Origin: CAYVFC01 sp964450715
GTDB taxonomy: Bacteria > Myxococcota_A > Polyangia > Polyangiales > JAFGIB01
Assembly (NCBI GenBank): GCA_964450715.1
Contig: CAYVFC010000079.1
Coordinates: 1-36,806 of the forward strand
Reading direction: 5' to 3'
DNA: 36,806 nt
Shown in pieces: positions 26,144-33,337 of this stretch. The notes beneath the pieces are model-generated. The model made no database searches, was not told the DNA's origin, and saw only the letters and a list, made by a program, of their open reading frames with translations. Position 1 is the first letter of the stretch, and the number at the start of each line of letters is the position of its first letter. The translations under genes were made by a program, and so were the position numbers.

Positions 26144-26347
26144 GTGCCAAGGAAAATACGCGAACTCGTAGCGGAATTACTCCGGTCGGGATTCATTGAC
26201 CGAGGAGGAAAGGGGAGCCACCGAAACTACAGGCATCCTTCGGGAGTGAAGATAACGATTAGCGGAAAACTCGGGGATGACGCGAAGAAGTACCAGGAGC
26301 GCGATGTGGAGAAAGCGCTAAAGGAGGCGAAATATGAAGCCGAGTGA
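26144..26347 (+). CDS. hicA: HicA-type mRNA interferase toxin
   Basis: Protein of 67 residues, a usual HicA size. It folds as a double-stranded-RNA-binding-like domain; the GKGSHRNYRHPSG motif carries the conserved catalytic His26. HicA cleaves mRNA and arrests growth until neutralised by HicB. Translation begins at a GTG (26144) with no clear Shine-Dalgarno, consistent with weak toxin translation. The stop lies inside the start of hicB (14-bp overlap), the classical toxin-first hicAB order. AT-richer than its neighbours, consistent with acquisition by transfer. Confidence 0.88.
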   Translation: MPRKIRELVAELLRSGFIDRGGKGSHRNYRHPSGVKITISGKLGDDAKKYQERDVEKALKEAKYEAE

Positions 26348-26741
26348 CCGATATCTGAAAATCGTAGAATGGTCTGATGAGGATAAATGTTACATCGGCA
26401 GATGCCCTGGTTTGATGCTTGGGGGTGTTCACGGATCCGACGAAACGAAAGTATACAAGGAACTCTGCCAGGCCGTCGAGGAATGGGTGAACATATACGA
26501 GGAAGAAGGAGAGGAACTTCCCGTTCAGACGGCAATGAGAGAATATTCCGGAAAACTCGTCGTTCGACTGGGTAAGGATCTACACGAAGAACTGGCGATA
26601 GAGGCGTTACGGAAAGGAGAAAGTTTAAATACGTATTGCGTAAATATGCTTCGTAGGCGTCCTACGATGAAGAAGAGGGGTGCGAGTCACATACGGCGAA
26701 GCGCTAGAAAGCGTCAGTCAAAAGTGGCCGAATCAAAGTGA
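26334..26741 (+). CDS. hicB: HicB-type antitoxin
   Basis: Protein of 135 residues. The N-terminal partial RNase-H-like domain (about 5-60: YLKIVEWSDEDKCYIGRCPG, then AVEEWVNIYEEEGEELP) is the HicA-binding part. A C-terminal ribbon-helix-helix domain (about 70-108: SGKLVVRLGKDLHEELAIEA) binds DNA, presumably the palindrome over the hicA promoter. A basic Lys/Arg-rich tail of about 25 residues follows. AAGGAGG lies 6 nt before the ATG, a much stronger ribosome-binding site than that of hicA, favouring antitoxin excess. Confidence 0.9.
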   Translation: MKPSDRYLKIVEWSDEDKCYIGRCPGLMLGGVHGSDETKVYKELCQAVEEWVNIYEEEGEELPVQTAMREYSGKLVVRLGKDLHEELAIEALRKGESLNTYCVNMLRRRPTMKKRGASHIRRSARKRQSKVAESK

Positions 26742-26840
26742 CGTTGAACGCTTTCGTCGAAAATACGAAAGAAAAAGAGAAGGAAGAGAGAAGGAAGGGG
26801 ACTGAGAGAAGAAGGAAGGGGACGGTCCTGGACGGTCCTG

Positions 26841-27034
26841 CAAAGTTGCATTTGGAAGGAAGGGGACGGTCCTGCAAAGTTGCATTAATCGGGATTGGGT
26901 GTTCGTTAGGTCGAATGCCGCGTGAAGGAGGAAAGGAAGGGGACGATCACGCAAGGTTGCATTAATGGGGATGGGTGGTCGTGAGGTCGACTGCCGGGTG
27001 AAGGAGGGGAGAGGCGGTTCCGCGAAGATGCATT
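26841..27034. repeat. Degenerate tandem repeat with period near 77 bp (REP-like)
   Basis: The motif GGGGACGGTCCTGCAAAGTTGCATTAA recurs in diverging copies; TGCATT is found at 26847, 26881, 26958 and 27029, so the two best copies are 77 bp apart. They share further downstream sequence ending GTGAAGGAG. Non-coding. The GGGGACGG head resembles REP sequences mobilised by RAYT transposases, but homology is not proven. The stretch 26742-27559 has no supportable gene beyond this and the pair of repeats below. Confidence 0.55.
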
Positions 27035-27083
27035 GAAGAGAGAGGTGGGCTGCGCTTTCGATATTGCGGGGCCGGGTAGGAAA

Positions 27084-27346
27084 AATAAAGCTTCATTTCC
27101 AAGATCGAGCGTAGATGAACGGGCGGGTGTTGTTTAGGAGAAGGCGAGGAGAGGGCGAGGAGAGGGCTGCTGCCAAGGAACCTTCCAACACGTTTTCACC
27201 CCCTCGGCACGCAACCTCCCGCCGCCACTGGCCGATAACCGGGGCATGAACACGAAAATCTCTGCCTCCCCATGCGTTCGGAAATAAGCCGGTAGGACAA
27301 ATAAACCTGGATTAACAGGAGCGAGCGTAGATGACCGAGCGGGTAC
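27084..27346. repeat. Two copies of a ~47-bp degenerate direct repeat, 216 bp apart
   Basis: CGAGCGTAGATGA occurs at 27106-27118 and 27322-27334, followed in both by a near-identical CG-GCGGGT, and preceded by AATAAA about 20 nt upstream in both. The second copy lies about 215 bp beyond the stop end of the IS91-type transposase remnant, so one copy may mark the end of that element. No gene. Confidence 0.45.
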
Positions 27347-27559
27347 TGTCCGGAAGAGTGCGAGGTTGAACACGGACTGCGACCGCGAACCGACCGCGAA
27401 CCGGGGCCAGCCGGCGGCTGGAAGCGAGCGAAGCGACCGGAGCGTGCGACGCGGAGGTAGCTGCGGTGGTTGCGGGCCCAGCGGTGCGTAGCGCCCTGCG
27501 ATCGGGGGCGCGCTCCGCTGTGGTTTCAACCGTTCCGCTCAACCGATCGACCGTTCGGC

Positions 27560-28325
27560 TCATTCGAGCCCGAACGGCAGAAGCAGCTGGCCAGGCGGAT
27601 CGGGCATGGGCCCGGGCGGGGGCGGCATGGGCCCGAGGCCGGCCCGGGCCAGATTCTTGCGGTTCTCTGCATCGCGGGTGGCCATTTCCACCAGACGCAT
27701 CCTTGCCGAGCATTTGGGGCAACAGGTCACGTCCGCGGCGAAAGTGCGGCGCAACAGTTCGGCCCAGGCACGGCGGCCCGGCGTCGGCCGGGGCGCGTCG
27801 TTGGCCGGCGGCGCGCCGAGCAGGCGCAGGTAGTTGTCCAGCGTGAACAGCTCTAACTGTTGCGGCTTTTGAGCAGCGAGGTCGGCGCTTTCAGGCACCA
27901 CCTGGGCGCGAAGCCGGGCGTTGGGCGCGAATACGCCATGGAAACGAGCGTCGGACTTCCAGCGCGTTCGCCGAACAGGTCGCGGCCCCGGGGCACCGAG
28001 GCCCGGTAGCAGCTGAGCAACGCCGGCTGCTCGGCGGCGAAGTCCGTAGGCTCGAGCAGCTGCTCGTCCGCTTGTCCCTGCTCGACCAGCCGGCCGTGCG
28101 CTCGCAGCACCTGGCGGATTCGCGCGGCGGTGCGGCCGGCCACGTTCAGGACATCCGCCGGGGCGAGCCAAGGTAGCGGGTGGAAATCGAGCTCTGCGCC
28201 GGGCTCATCCCCTACGTACACGCCGTCGAGCGCGAGCGTGTGCGCGTGCACATTCAGCCTGAGCGCGCTATCGAAGCGCTGCACCAGGGTGACCGCCCCG
28301 GGGTGGGCAAGCGATAACCCGGTTA
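27560..28325 (-). pseudogene. IS91-family transposase remnant (truncated, internally deleted, frameshifted)
   Basis: Two minus-strand reading frames together cover parts of an IS91/IS801-type HUH transposase. The upstream frame has GAVTLVQRFDSALRLNVHAH with the HUH pair in NVHAHTLALDGVYV. The downstream frame has FHGVFAPNARLRAQVVP and the C-terminal zinc-ribbon region WAELLRRTFAADVTCCPKC. The frames join near 27960; the part normally between them (roughly 100 residues) is missing, and the conserved N-terminal region upstream of 28325 is absent. IS91-type enzymes move by rolling-circle transposition. This copy is inactive. I recognise nothing in 28326-28689. Confidence 0.7.
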
Positions 28326-28689
28326 GGGCCGGAGTCTGTGCGCGGGCAATGGATAGCGGCTGGTCTAGCCATTGCGCGTACACCCTGGGAACTGCGGCGC
28401 CAACTTCGTTGAATGTCGCCCGCGGGCTCTCCTTGTGCGGGTATGCGGCGTCGACCGAAGGAGGGCAATGTTTCAACGACTGGGTCGACGGCTGCGCCGG
28501 CGAACCTCGCAACGCGGACCTGAGCGGCAGAACAGCCGCGGCCGCTCGAATCGAGTCGCGACGGCGGTACAGCTCCGCTGTCGAAGTCGCTACACCGACC
28601 TTCACCGAATCGGGCCTGGCGCGTTATCGGGTCGTCTACCGAGACCGAGGCAACCGAGACCGGGGCAGGCTGCGCGTTGCATCTACCGC

Positions 28690-28957
28690 TTCGATCGACT
28701 CACTTCTCGAGGAGGTAGCGAACTCGCTCGGAGTGCCAAACGAAGAACTGTGCGGCAGCGGCCGCTCTAAAAAAGCGACGATGACACGCCGCCTCGCCGT
28801 ACTCGCGTGCCGTGCCGGAAACAGACCGCTGATCGAGGTAAGCTCCGCTCTCGGGATTAGCGACTCGGCCGCGAGCTACCTCCTCCGAACCGCCGATTCC
28901 GCTACGCTGGACGAAGCACTTCGAATTCTGGACAGATGGGCTCGTCGGTCCAGCTAA
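28690..28957 (+). pseudogene. C-terminal fragment of a likely REP-associated tyrosine transposase (RAYT)
   Basis: The open frame ends with about 88 residues containing LLEEVANSLGVPNEELCG and RLAVLACRAGNRPLIEVSSA, then LGISDSAASYLLR. This resembles the DnaA-domain-IV-like helix-turn-helix found at the C-terminus of many Y1/RAYT transposases. The catalytic N-terminal domain is missing; upstream DNA is occupied by the opposite-strand IS91-type remnant and unassigned sequence. A REP-like sequence lies 15 bp beyond the stop, the position expected for a RAYT gene. The family call rests on one domain plus context; a stand-alone regulator is the alternative. Confidence 0.5.
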
Positions 28958-28972
28958 CGCCGGTCGCTTTTT

Positions 28973-28997
28973 TCGGTTTTTCGGTCCGTCCCCTCTC
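28973..28997 (+). repeat. REP sequence beyond the RAYT-like fragment
   Basis: The 25-nt TTTCGGTTTTTCGGTCCGTC + CCCTC is identical to 30592-30616 and is the reverse complement of 30530-30554. Right of it the sequence CGAAGAACCGGACC gives partial pairing, so a hairpin is possible. Confidence 0.7.
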
Positions 28998-29079
28998 CCC
29001 CGAAGAACCGGACCGGGGCCCGGCCGCCCGGCGCGATCGGGCCCTGTTTTCCGGCGCGAGGCGAGGGGGCGTTTTCCGC

Positions 29080-29122
29080 TTGACACATGAATCTATGATC
29101 GTATATTCATATATTCATGAAT
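29080..29122 (+). promoter_or_regulatory. Promoter/operator of the arsR-type gene; transcript probably leaderless
   Basis: TTGACA (29080-29085) and TATATT (29102-29107) are spaced 16 bp. ATGAAT (29087-29092) and ATTCAT (29105-29110) form an inverted pair inside the promoter, ATATTCAT is repeated directly at 29103 and 29111, and ATTCATGAAT (29113-29122) is a palindrome. ArsR/SmtB proteins bind such TGAA/TTCA inverted repeats. The predicted transcript starts only 2-4 nt before the ATG at 29117. Confidence 0.7.
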
Positions 29123-29479
29123 GAACGCTCCCCCGCTCCAGCGGAATCGCGGCCGCTCGACGTCGAGACCTCGGAACAGCTGGCCCGCATGTTCGGCGCG
29201 CTGGCCGACCCCACCCGGATGCGCCTGATGAGCGCGATGTACGACCGCGAGCGATGCGTTCACGAGCTGTGTAGCGCGCTGGGCCTCGAGCAATCGGCCG
29301 CTTCTCACCAGCTCCGGATCCTGCGCGACCTGGGACTGGTCCGGCGGCGCAAGCAGGGGCGGCACGCGTACTACCGGCTGGACGACTCGCACGTGAGGGA
29401 CGTGTTTCTTTTCGCGCTGGATCACGTGCGACACGGACGAAAGAAGACGCGACCACCGTCGCGGAAAGGAGCGCTGTGA
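29117..29479 (+). CDS. ArsR/SmtB-family metal-sensing repressor (CzrA-like metal site)
   Basis: Protein of 120 residues with the winged-helix core ELCSALGLEQSAASHQLRIL, then GLVRRRKQGRHAYYRL. Near the C-terminal helix, D90-x-H92 and H103-x2-H106 reproduce the spacing of the zinc/cobalt-binding alpha-5 site known from CzrA (Asp, His, His, His). The protein is thus likely a zinc-, cobalt- or cadmium-responsive repressor that leaves DNA when metal binds. It probably represses its own promoter, which carries several TGAA/TTCA inverted repeats. Stop and next start overlap as TGATG, so it is coupled to the methyltransferase gene. Confidence 0.85.
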   Translation: MNERSPAPAESRPLDVETSEQLARMFGALADPTRMRLMSAMYDRERCVHELCSALGLEQSAASHQLRILRDLGLVRRRKQGRHAYYRLDDSHVRDVFLFALDHVRHGRKKTRPPSRKGAL

Positions 29480-30138
29480 TGGGCAAAGCAATCGTGGGCT
29501 TTCTTCGTCGCGGCTACATGAGGCTGACCTCCCTGTCGATCCCCTGGAACGGGGCGGCGTGGTACACGCGACTGCTCTACTTCCTCTGGTCGCTTTTCTA
29601 CGACCTGAGCGTGGGGCTGGATCCGGGATTCCGGACGAACGCGAAGCGGCTCGTCGACCGTACCGTCGACCGGGGCGATCGCGTTCTGGACGTCGGGGTC
29701 GGCACGGGCATCCTGGCGGAATACGCGGCGGAGCGGGCGGCGGACTACGTGGGCATCGACTACTCGCCTTCCATGCTGGCGCGCGCCGCGCGGAAGCTCG
29801 GCGCTCGCCGTCTGCAGAACGTATCGCTGCGCTGGGGGGATGCGCGAACACTGCCGTTCGCGAACGACTCCTTCGACACGGTCCTGAGCTCCTTCGTCCT
29901 GCCTCACTTCCCCGACGAGGAGAAGGGCCCGGTGCTGAAGGAGATGGCCCGCGTGCTCAGGCCCGGCGGCGTTCTCGGTCTGTTTCTCGCGCGGGGAGAG
30001 ATTGCCCCGCTGTTCTCCTCGCGCGAACAGCTCGACGCGTGGCTGTCGGAAGCGCACCTCGTGGAAAGCGAGATCCGGGACCGGGACGACGTGTATCGCA
30101 TCATCACGGCCCACAAGCCCGCGTCGATGCAGGGCTAG
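29479..30138 (+). CDS. Class I SAM-dependent methyltransferase coupled to an ArsR-type repressor
   Basis: Protein of 219 residues. The SAM-binding motif I is VLDVGVGTG (about 72-80), followed by VGIDYSPSML and DARTLPF; FDTVLSSFVLPHF is motif IV-like. The N-terminal about 45 residues are hydrophobic and aromatic (WYTRLLYFLWSLFYDLSVGL), suggesting membrane or lipid contact, as in phospholipid N-methyltransferases of PmtA type. The protein contains no cysteine, so it is not an ArsM-type arsenite methyltransferase despite its ArsR neighbour. Overlaps the repressor stop by one base (TGATG) with AAAGGAG upstream, so it is translated in tandem and likely metal-inducible. Substrate unknown. Confidence 0.75.
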   Translation: MGKAIVGFLRRGYMRLTSLSIPWNGAAWYTRLLYFLWSLFYDLSVGLDPGFRTNAKRLVDRTVDRGDRVLDVGVGTGILAEYAAERAADYVGIDYSPSMLARAARKLGARRLQNVSLRWGDARTLPFANDSFDTVLSSFVLPHFPDEEKGPVLKEMARVLRPGGVLGLFLARGEIAPLFSSREQLDAWLSEAHLVESEIRDRDDVYRIITAHKPASMQG

Positions 30139-30147
30139 GACCGGCTC

Positions 30148-30525
30148 TCAGCTCGCGTCGCAGGCCTGCGGCGTCTCGGGCAGATCGATGAGCTGGCTCG
30201 AGGTGATGCAGAGCGGACGCATCGAAGAGATGACGCCGCACTGGTTGTCCAGGGTGCAGCAGCCGTCGAGCGCGGTCCCCATCCCCCCGGCATCGACGCC
30301 GAAGCCCCCGCCGTTGTAGTCCGGGCAGCGCGTATCGGGCTCGGGCGGCGGCTGGCAGGCGACCTCGTCGTCCACGGTGGTGTCTTTGGCCCCGCAGACC
30401 TCGGCCCCGTCCTGGCTGGCGCAGCACGGTACGATGCAGCTGGTGCCGCCGAAGAAGCTCGACGACGTCTCCACCTCGCAGGTCTCGCCGCCGCAGACCA
30501 CGGAGTCTGTCGGTGCCGGCTCGGA
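30148..30525 (-). pseudogene. 5'-truncated Cys-rich secreted-type protein, cut by a REP pair
   Basis: The frame encodes a Cys-rich domain (CGGETCEVETSS, CCASQDGAEVCG, CCTLDNQCG) of the surface-protein style seen elsewhere in the window. Its 5' end runs directly into the 30530-30616 REP pair; beyond that the open frame continues without signal peptide or recognisable domain. The usual leader and lipobox are therefore missing. It is most likely a gene remnant. Convergent with the methyltransferase gene, 9 bp apart. Confidence 0.55.
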
Positions 30526-30529
30526 GGGC

Positions 30530-30616
30530 GAGGGGACGGACCGAAAAACCGAAAAAGTACTCGTCGCGCTTCCTCGCCCAAAAATATTCTCTTTCGGTTT
30601 TTCGGTCCGTCCCCTC
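30530..30616. repeat. REP inverted pair (BIME-like)
   Basis: The 25-nt sequence at 30530-30554 and its exact reverse complement at 30592-30616 surround a 37-nt spacer. The same 25-mer occurs a third time at 28973-28997. The ends GAGGGGACGGACC and GGTCCGTCCCCTC point outward. This is the arrangement of bacterial interspersed mosaic elements that RAYT transposases mobilise. The 30617-30721 stretch downstream has no gene. Confidence 0.75.
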
Positions 30617-30721
30617 TTAGTTAGTTCCCGGCTCGAAATAGAAAAAGCCCAATAAATTCCGCACAAAAAAGCACCGGAGGGGCTACATTTCGGTTGCCTA
30701 TATCGAAAGGAGCCACCTCCG

Positions 30722-30958
30722 ATGCGGGAGATCGTACCGAATCAGCTGCCGATTGTCGCGTCCTTTATTGAACACGAGCACGCGGCGGAACTCAGGTCGA
30801 TGAGCGAGATAATCGATGCCCTGGGAGCCAATATTTTCGAGAAGATACACGCGGACCTGGTGCGCGGCGTAAACAATCCGGACAAGGGCCGGATCGGAAT
30901 GAGCGCCGAGCAGGTGTTGCGGGCGATCGTAGTCAAGGCGAACGGACGGCAAAGCTAC
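30722..30958 (+). pseudogene. N-terminal stub of an ISNCY-type transposase
   Basis: The start is well formed (GAAAGGAG before ATG). About 79 codons resemble the N-terminus of ISNCY-family transposases: LRSMSEIIDALGANIFEKIH, ADLVRG, then GRIGMSAEQVLRAIVVKANG. The expected SYREL segment is cut after RQSY; further translation is only the antisense of the neighbouring hydrolase gene. The catalytic DDE region is missing, so it is a deletion remnant. Its last bases overlap the stop codon of the hydrolase gene. Confidence 0.6.
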
Positions 30959-31575
30959 CCCCCGGCCGGCTCCAACAGCTTGCCGCGTTCCCCGCAGAGG
31001 GAGACGAAGCGCTCGGCGTCTGCGCGGTAGCCCACGATGGTCCCCCAGTGGATGGGAACGGCGACCCGGGCGTTGAGGTCCCGCGCCGCGGCCGCGGCCT
31101 CTTCCGCGTTCATGGTGAAGGTACCGCCCACCGGCAGGAAGGCCACGTCGCAGCGGATGCCGACCATCTCGGCGATGCGGTCGGTATCGCCGGCCACGTA
31201 GATCCGCCGCCCGTCCATTTCAATCACGTATCCTACCCAGCCCTTGTCCCGCGGGTGGAACTGCTTGTTCAGGTTATAGGCGGGATGGGCCTCGATCACC
31301 ACGCCGCCGCCCAGGTCCATCCGGTCGCCCGGGGCTGCGATCCGGGTAGAAGGGCCGAGCTCGGCCGCGCACTCCTGCGGGGCCACGACGATGGTCTCCG
31401 GCGTCGACACCTTGACGATGTCTTCCGGCGAGAGGTGGTCGAAATGGGAATGGGTTACCAGCACCACCCGGGCGGGCCGGGCATCTCCGATCTGGTAGGG
31501 GTCAACGAGAACGGCGGTCGTGTCGTTCTCGATCCCGACCGAGGCGTGTCCGAACCACTTCAATCCCTTCAACAT
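30955..31575 (-). CDS. UlaG/UPF0173-type metal-dependent hydrolase
   Basis: Protein of 206 residues in the metallo-beta-lactamase superfamily. THSHFDH (H42, H44, D46, H47) is the HxHxDH metal motif, followed by AGDTD and PIHWGT, which provide further ligands. The UlaG-like/UPF0173 branch contains varied hydrolases, mostly of unknown substrate. The ATG at 31575 is chosen for GGGAGGTGG upstream and for MLKGLKWFGHASV, the family start. The C-terminus GKLLEPAGG looks complete, although its stop codon lies at the junction with a truncated transposase. Divergent from ttcA. Confidence 0.85.
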   Translation of the reverse strand: MLKGLKWFGHASVGIENDTTAVLVDPYQIGDARPARVVLVTHSHFDHLSPEDIVKVSTPETIVVAPQECAAELGPSTRIAAPGDRMDLGGGVVIEAHPAYNLNKQFHPRDKGWVGYVIEMDGRRIYVAGDTDRIAEMVGIRCDVAFLPVGGTFTMNAEEAAAAARDLNARVAVPIHWGTIVGYRADAERFVSLCGERGKLLEPAGG

Positions 31576-31719
31576 GGCGCCACCTCCCGTGCCGGACCAT
31601 CCCCGCTGCCGTACCGAGCCCTCAGCCGGTGAGAAGCTATAAAAAAATCGCGCGGCGGTCAAAAGGGGCCGGACGAGCCGGCCTTGCCGCCCACGCCCGT
31701 TCGGATAAAGCTCGCGATC

Positions 31720-32565
31720 ATGGACGAGCGAGAGCGCATGGCGCGCGATCTGGGTCGACTGGTAGGCCGCTGCGTGACCGACTGGTCGCTCATCGACGAC
31801 GGCGACCGCATCATGGTCTGCTCCAGCGGCGGCAAGGACAGCTACACCATGCTGGACCTGCTGGAAAGATTGAGGCGGAGGGCGCCGATCCGCTTCGAGC
31901 TACTGGCCGTGCACCTCGATCAGGGCAACCCGGAGCACGACTCCGGACGACTGGAAACTTGGCTGCGGGACAACGGTTTCGAGTACCGCGTATTGCACGA
32001 AGACGTCTTCGGCATCGTGTCGCAGAAGGTGCCCGAGGGAGAGACGAGCTGCGCGCTCTGCTCGCGCTTGCGGAGAGGAATTCTCTACAACGCGGCGCAA
32101 GAGCTGGGATGCGATAAGCTGGCCCTGGGGCACAACCTGGACGACACCATCGAGACCCTGTTGCTCAACCTGATCTACACCGGCTCGCTCAAGGCCATGC
32201 CGCCCAAGCTGCGCAGCGACGACGGGCGAAACGTGGTCATCCGCCCCCTGCTCTACTGCTCGGAGGAGGCGATCCTCGCTTACGCCCGGGCAGCGGGCTT
32301 CCCGGTCGTTACCTGCAGCCTCTGCGACGAACGGCAGCCATCCAGACGCGCGCAGGTCAAGAAGCTGCTCTCGCATCTGGAGGCGATATCACCCCGGGCC
32401 AAGAACAGCATTCTCGCCGCGCTGGGAAACGTGCGCGCGACGCACCTGCTGGATCGGAGCCTGTGGCAACGCCTGGGGATCGACCCGACCGTGGAATCAG
32501 CGGACGGCGACGAGGACCAAGACGATATCGCCGGGGATATTGCCGAACGGCGGCGATGGGGCTAA
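31720..32565 (+). CDS. ttcA: tRNA 2-thiocytidine biosynthesis protein TtcA
   Basis: Protein of 281 residues. The PP-loop ATPase motif is SGGKDS (36-41). C111-x2-C114 (CALC) and C199/C202 (CSLC) supply the cysteines for the 4Fe-4S cluster, and GHNLDDTIETLLLNL is a family hallmark. TtcA thiolates cytidine 32 of certain tRNAs. The ATG at 31720 fits the family N-terminus; an upstream TTG in frame is less likely. Followed after 10 bp by a lipoprotein gene on the same strand. Confidence 0.92.
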   Translation: MDERERMARDLGRLVGRCVTDWSLIDDGDRIMVCSSGGKDSYTMLDLLERLRRRAPIRFELLAVHLDQGNPEHDSGRLETWLRDNGFEYRVLHEDVFGIVSQKVPEGETSCALCSRLRRGILYNAAQELGCDKLALGHNLDDTIETLLLNLIYTGSLKAMPPKLRSDDGRNVVIRPLLYCSEEAILAYARAAGFPVVTCSLCDERQPSRRAQVKKLLSHLEAISPRAKNSILAALGNVRATHLLDRSLWQRLGIDPTVESADGDEDQDDIAGDIAERRRWG

Positions 32566-32575
32566 TTTCCTGGGT

Positions 32576-33337
32576 ATGCAGAGCAACCTGGCGAGCACGG
32601 CTGCAAACGGGAACCTGACCGTCGCGCCGATTTTCTGGCTGCCCGCGCTGTTGCTCGTGACCGCTTGCAGCATCGTGGTGGATCCCGATACCGGCGTACT
32701 GGACGAGATCCCGTCCGCCGATCAAGGCGCCGGCGGAACCAGTGGGGCCGACGATGAGGCCTGCAGCCCGGGCTCCTTTGTCGTCTGCTGGTGCGGCGAC
32801 GGCAGTAGGAGCACGCAACCCTGTCTGGCCGACGGTACGCTGGGTGCGTGTAACTGCGCCGATAACGGCGCGAGCGGAAGCGGCGGGCAAGCGGGAGAAG
32901 GCGGAAGCGGCAGTGGAGGCGGCCCGGGAGAAGCCGGAGAGGGTGGAAACGGAGGCGAAGCCGGAACGGCCGGACAAGCGGGAGCGGCGGGAGAGGGCGG
33001 CGCGGGCACGGCAGGCGACGGCGGGACCGGTGCAGAGGCGGGCGCCGATGGCGGGGCAGGCGGCACCGGGGAGCAGGCCTTGTACGGCCCCTGCGACGAG
33101 AGCCGCCGCTGCGCGGACGAGCTGATCTGCGAGACGGCCTTCATGAATCGCGGCAATTTTTGCACCAGGACATGCGAGCAGGGCGATGAATGCCCGGCCG
33201 GTTCGAGCGGAGATGCCCCCGCGGTCTGCGATTCGACGACGCGGGTCTGCCGGCTCGATTGCGCCGGCATCACCACCTGTCCCGACGGAATGGCCTGCAT
33301 CTCGATGATGACCCGCTCTAGCTGCTACTGGTACTGA
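32576..33337 (+). CDS. Cys-rich lipoprotein with long Gly-rich linker
   Basis: Protein of 253 residues from ATG 32576. The hydrophobic segment LPALLLVTAC ends in a lipobox, Cys31. A first short Cys segment (CWCGDGS, CNC) precedes a long Gly/Ala/Glu repeat linker (about 102-165) and a C-terminal Cys-rich module (CDESRRCADELICET, then CTRTCEQGDECPAG and CPDGMACIS). This is the same architecture as the other lipoproteins of the window. Function unknown; a surface or adhesive role is inference. Its last 20 bases overlap the convergent NRDE gene. Confidence 0.75.
   Translation: MQSNLASTAANGNLTVAPIFWLPALLLVTACSIVVDPDTGVLDEIPSADQGAGGTSGADDEACSPGSFVVCWCGDGSRSTQPCLADGTLGACNCADNGASGSGGQAGEGGSGSGGGPGEAGEGGNGGEAGTAGQAGAAGEGGAGTAGDGGTGAEAGADGGAGGTGEQALYGPCDESRRCADELICETAFMNRGNFCTRTCEQGDECPAGSSGDAPAVCDSTTRVCRLDCAGITTCPDGMACISMMTRSSCYWY

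Noticed and set aside
26841..27034. CRISPR array
   Set aside because: Repeat units are degenerate, about 77 bp in period and share sequence throughout, without constant short repeats and unique spacers; no cas genes nearby.
27134..27529. Minus-strand open frame of 131 codons downstream of the IS91-type remnant
   Set aside because: Low-complexity Pro/Arg/Leu-rich translation without domain; it covers the repeat and likely element end.
28130..28689. N-terminal part of the plus-strand frame that ends in the RAYT-like fragment
   Set aside because: Up to about 28325 it is antisense to the IS91-type transposase remnant; the rest has no recognisable transposase motif.
29479..30138. Reading the methyltransferase as ArsM (arsenite methyltransferase)
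   Set aside because: The protein has no cysteine, while ArsM needs conserved cysteines to bind arsenic.
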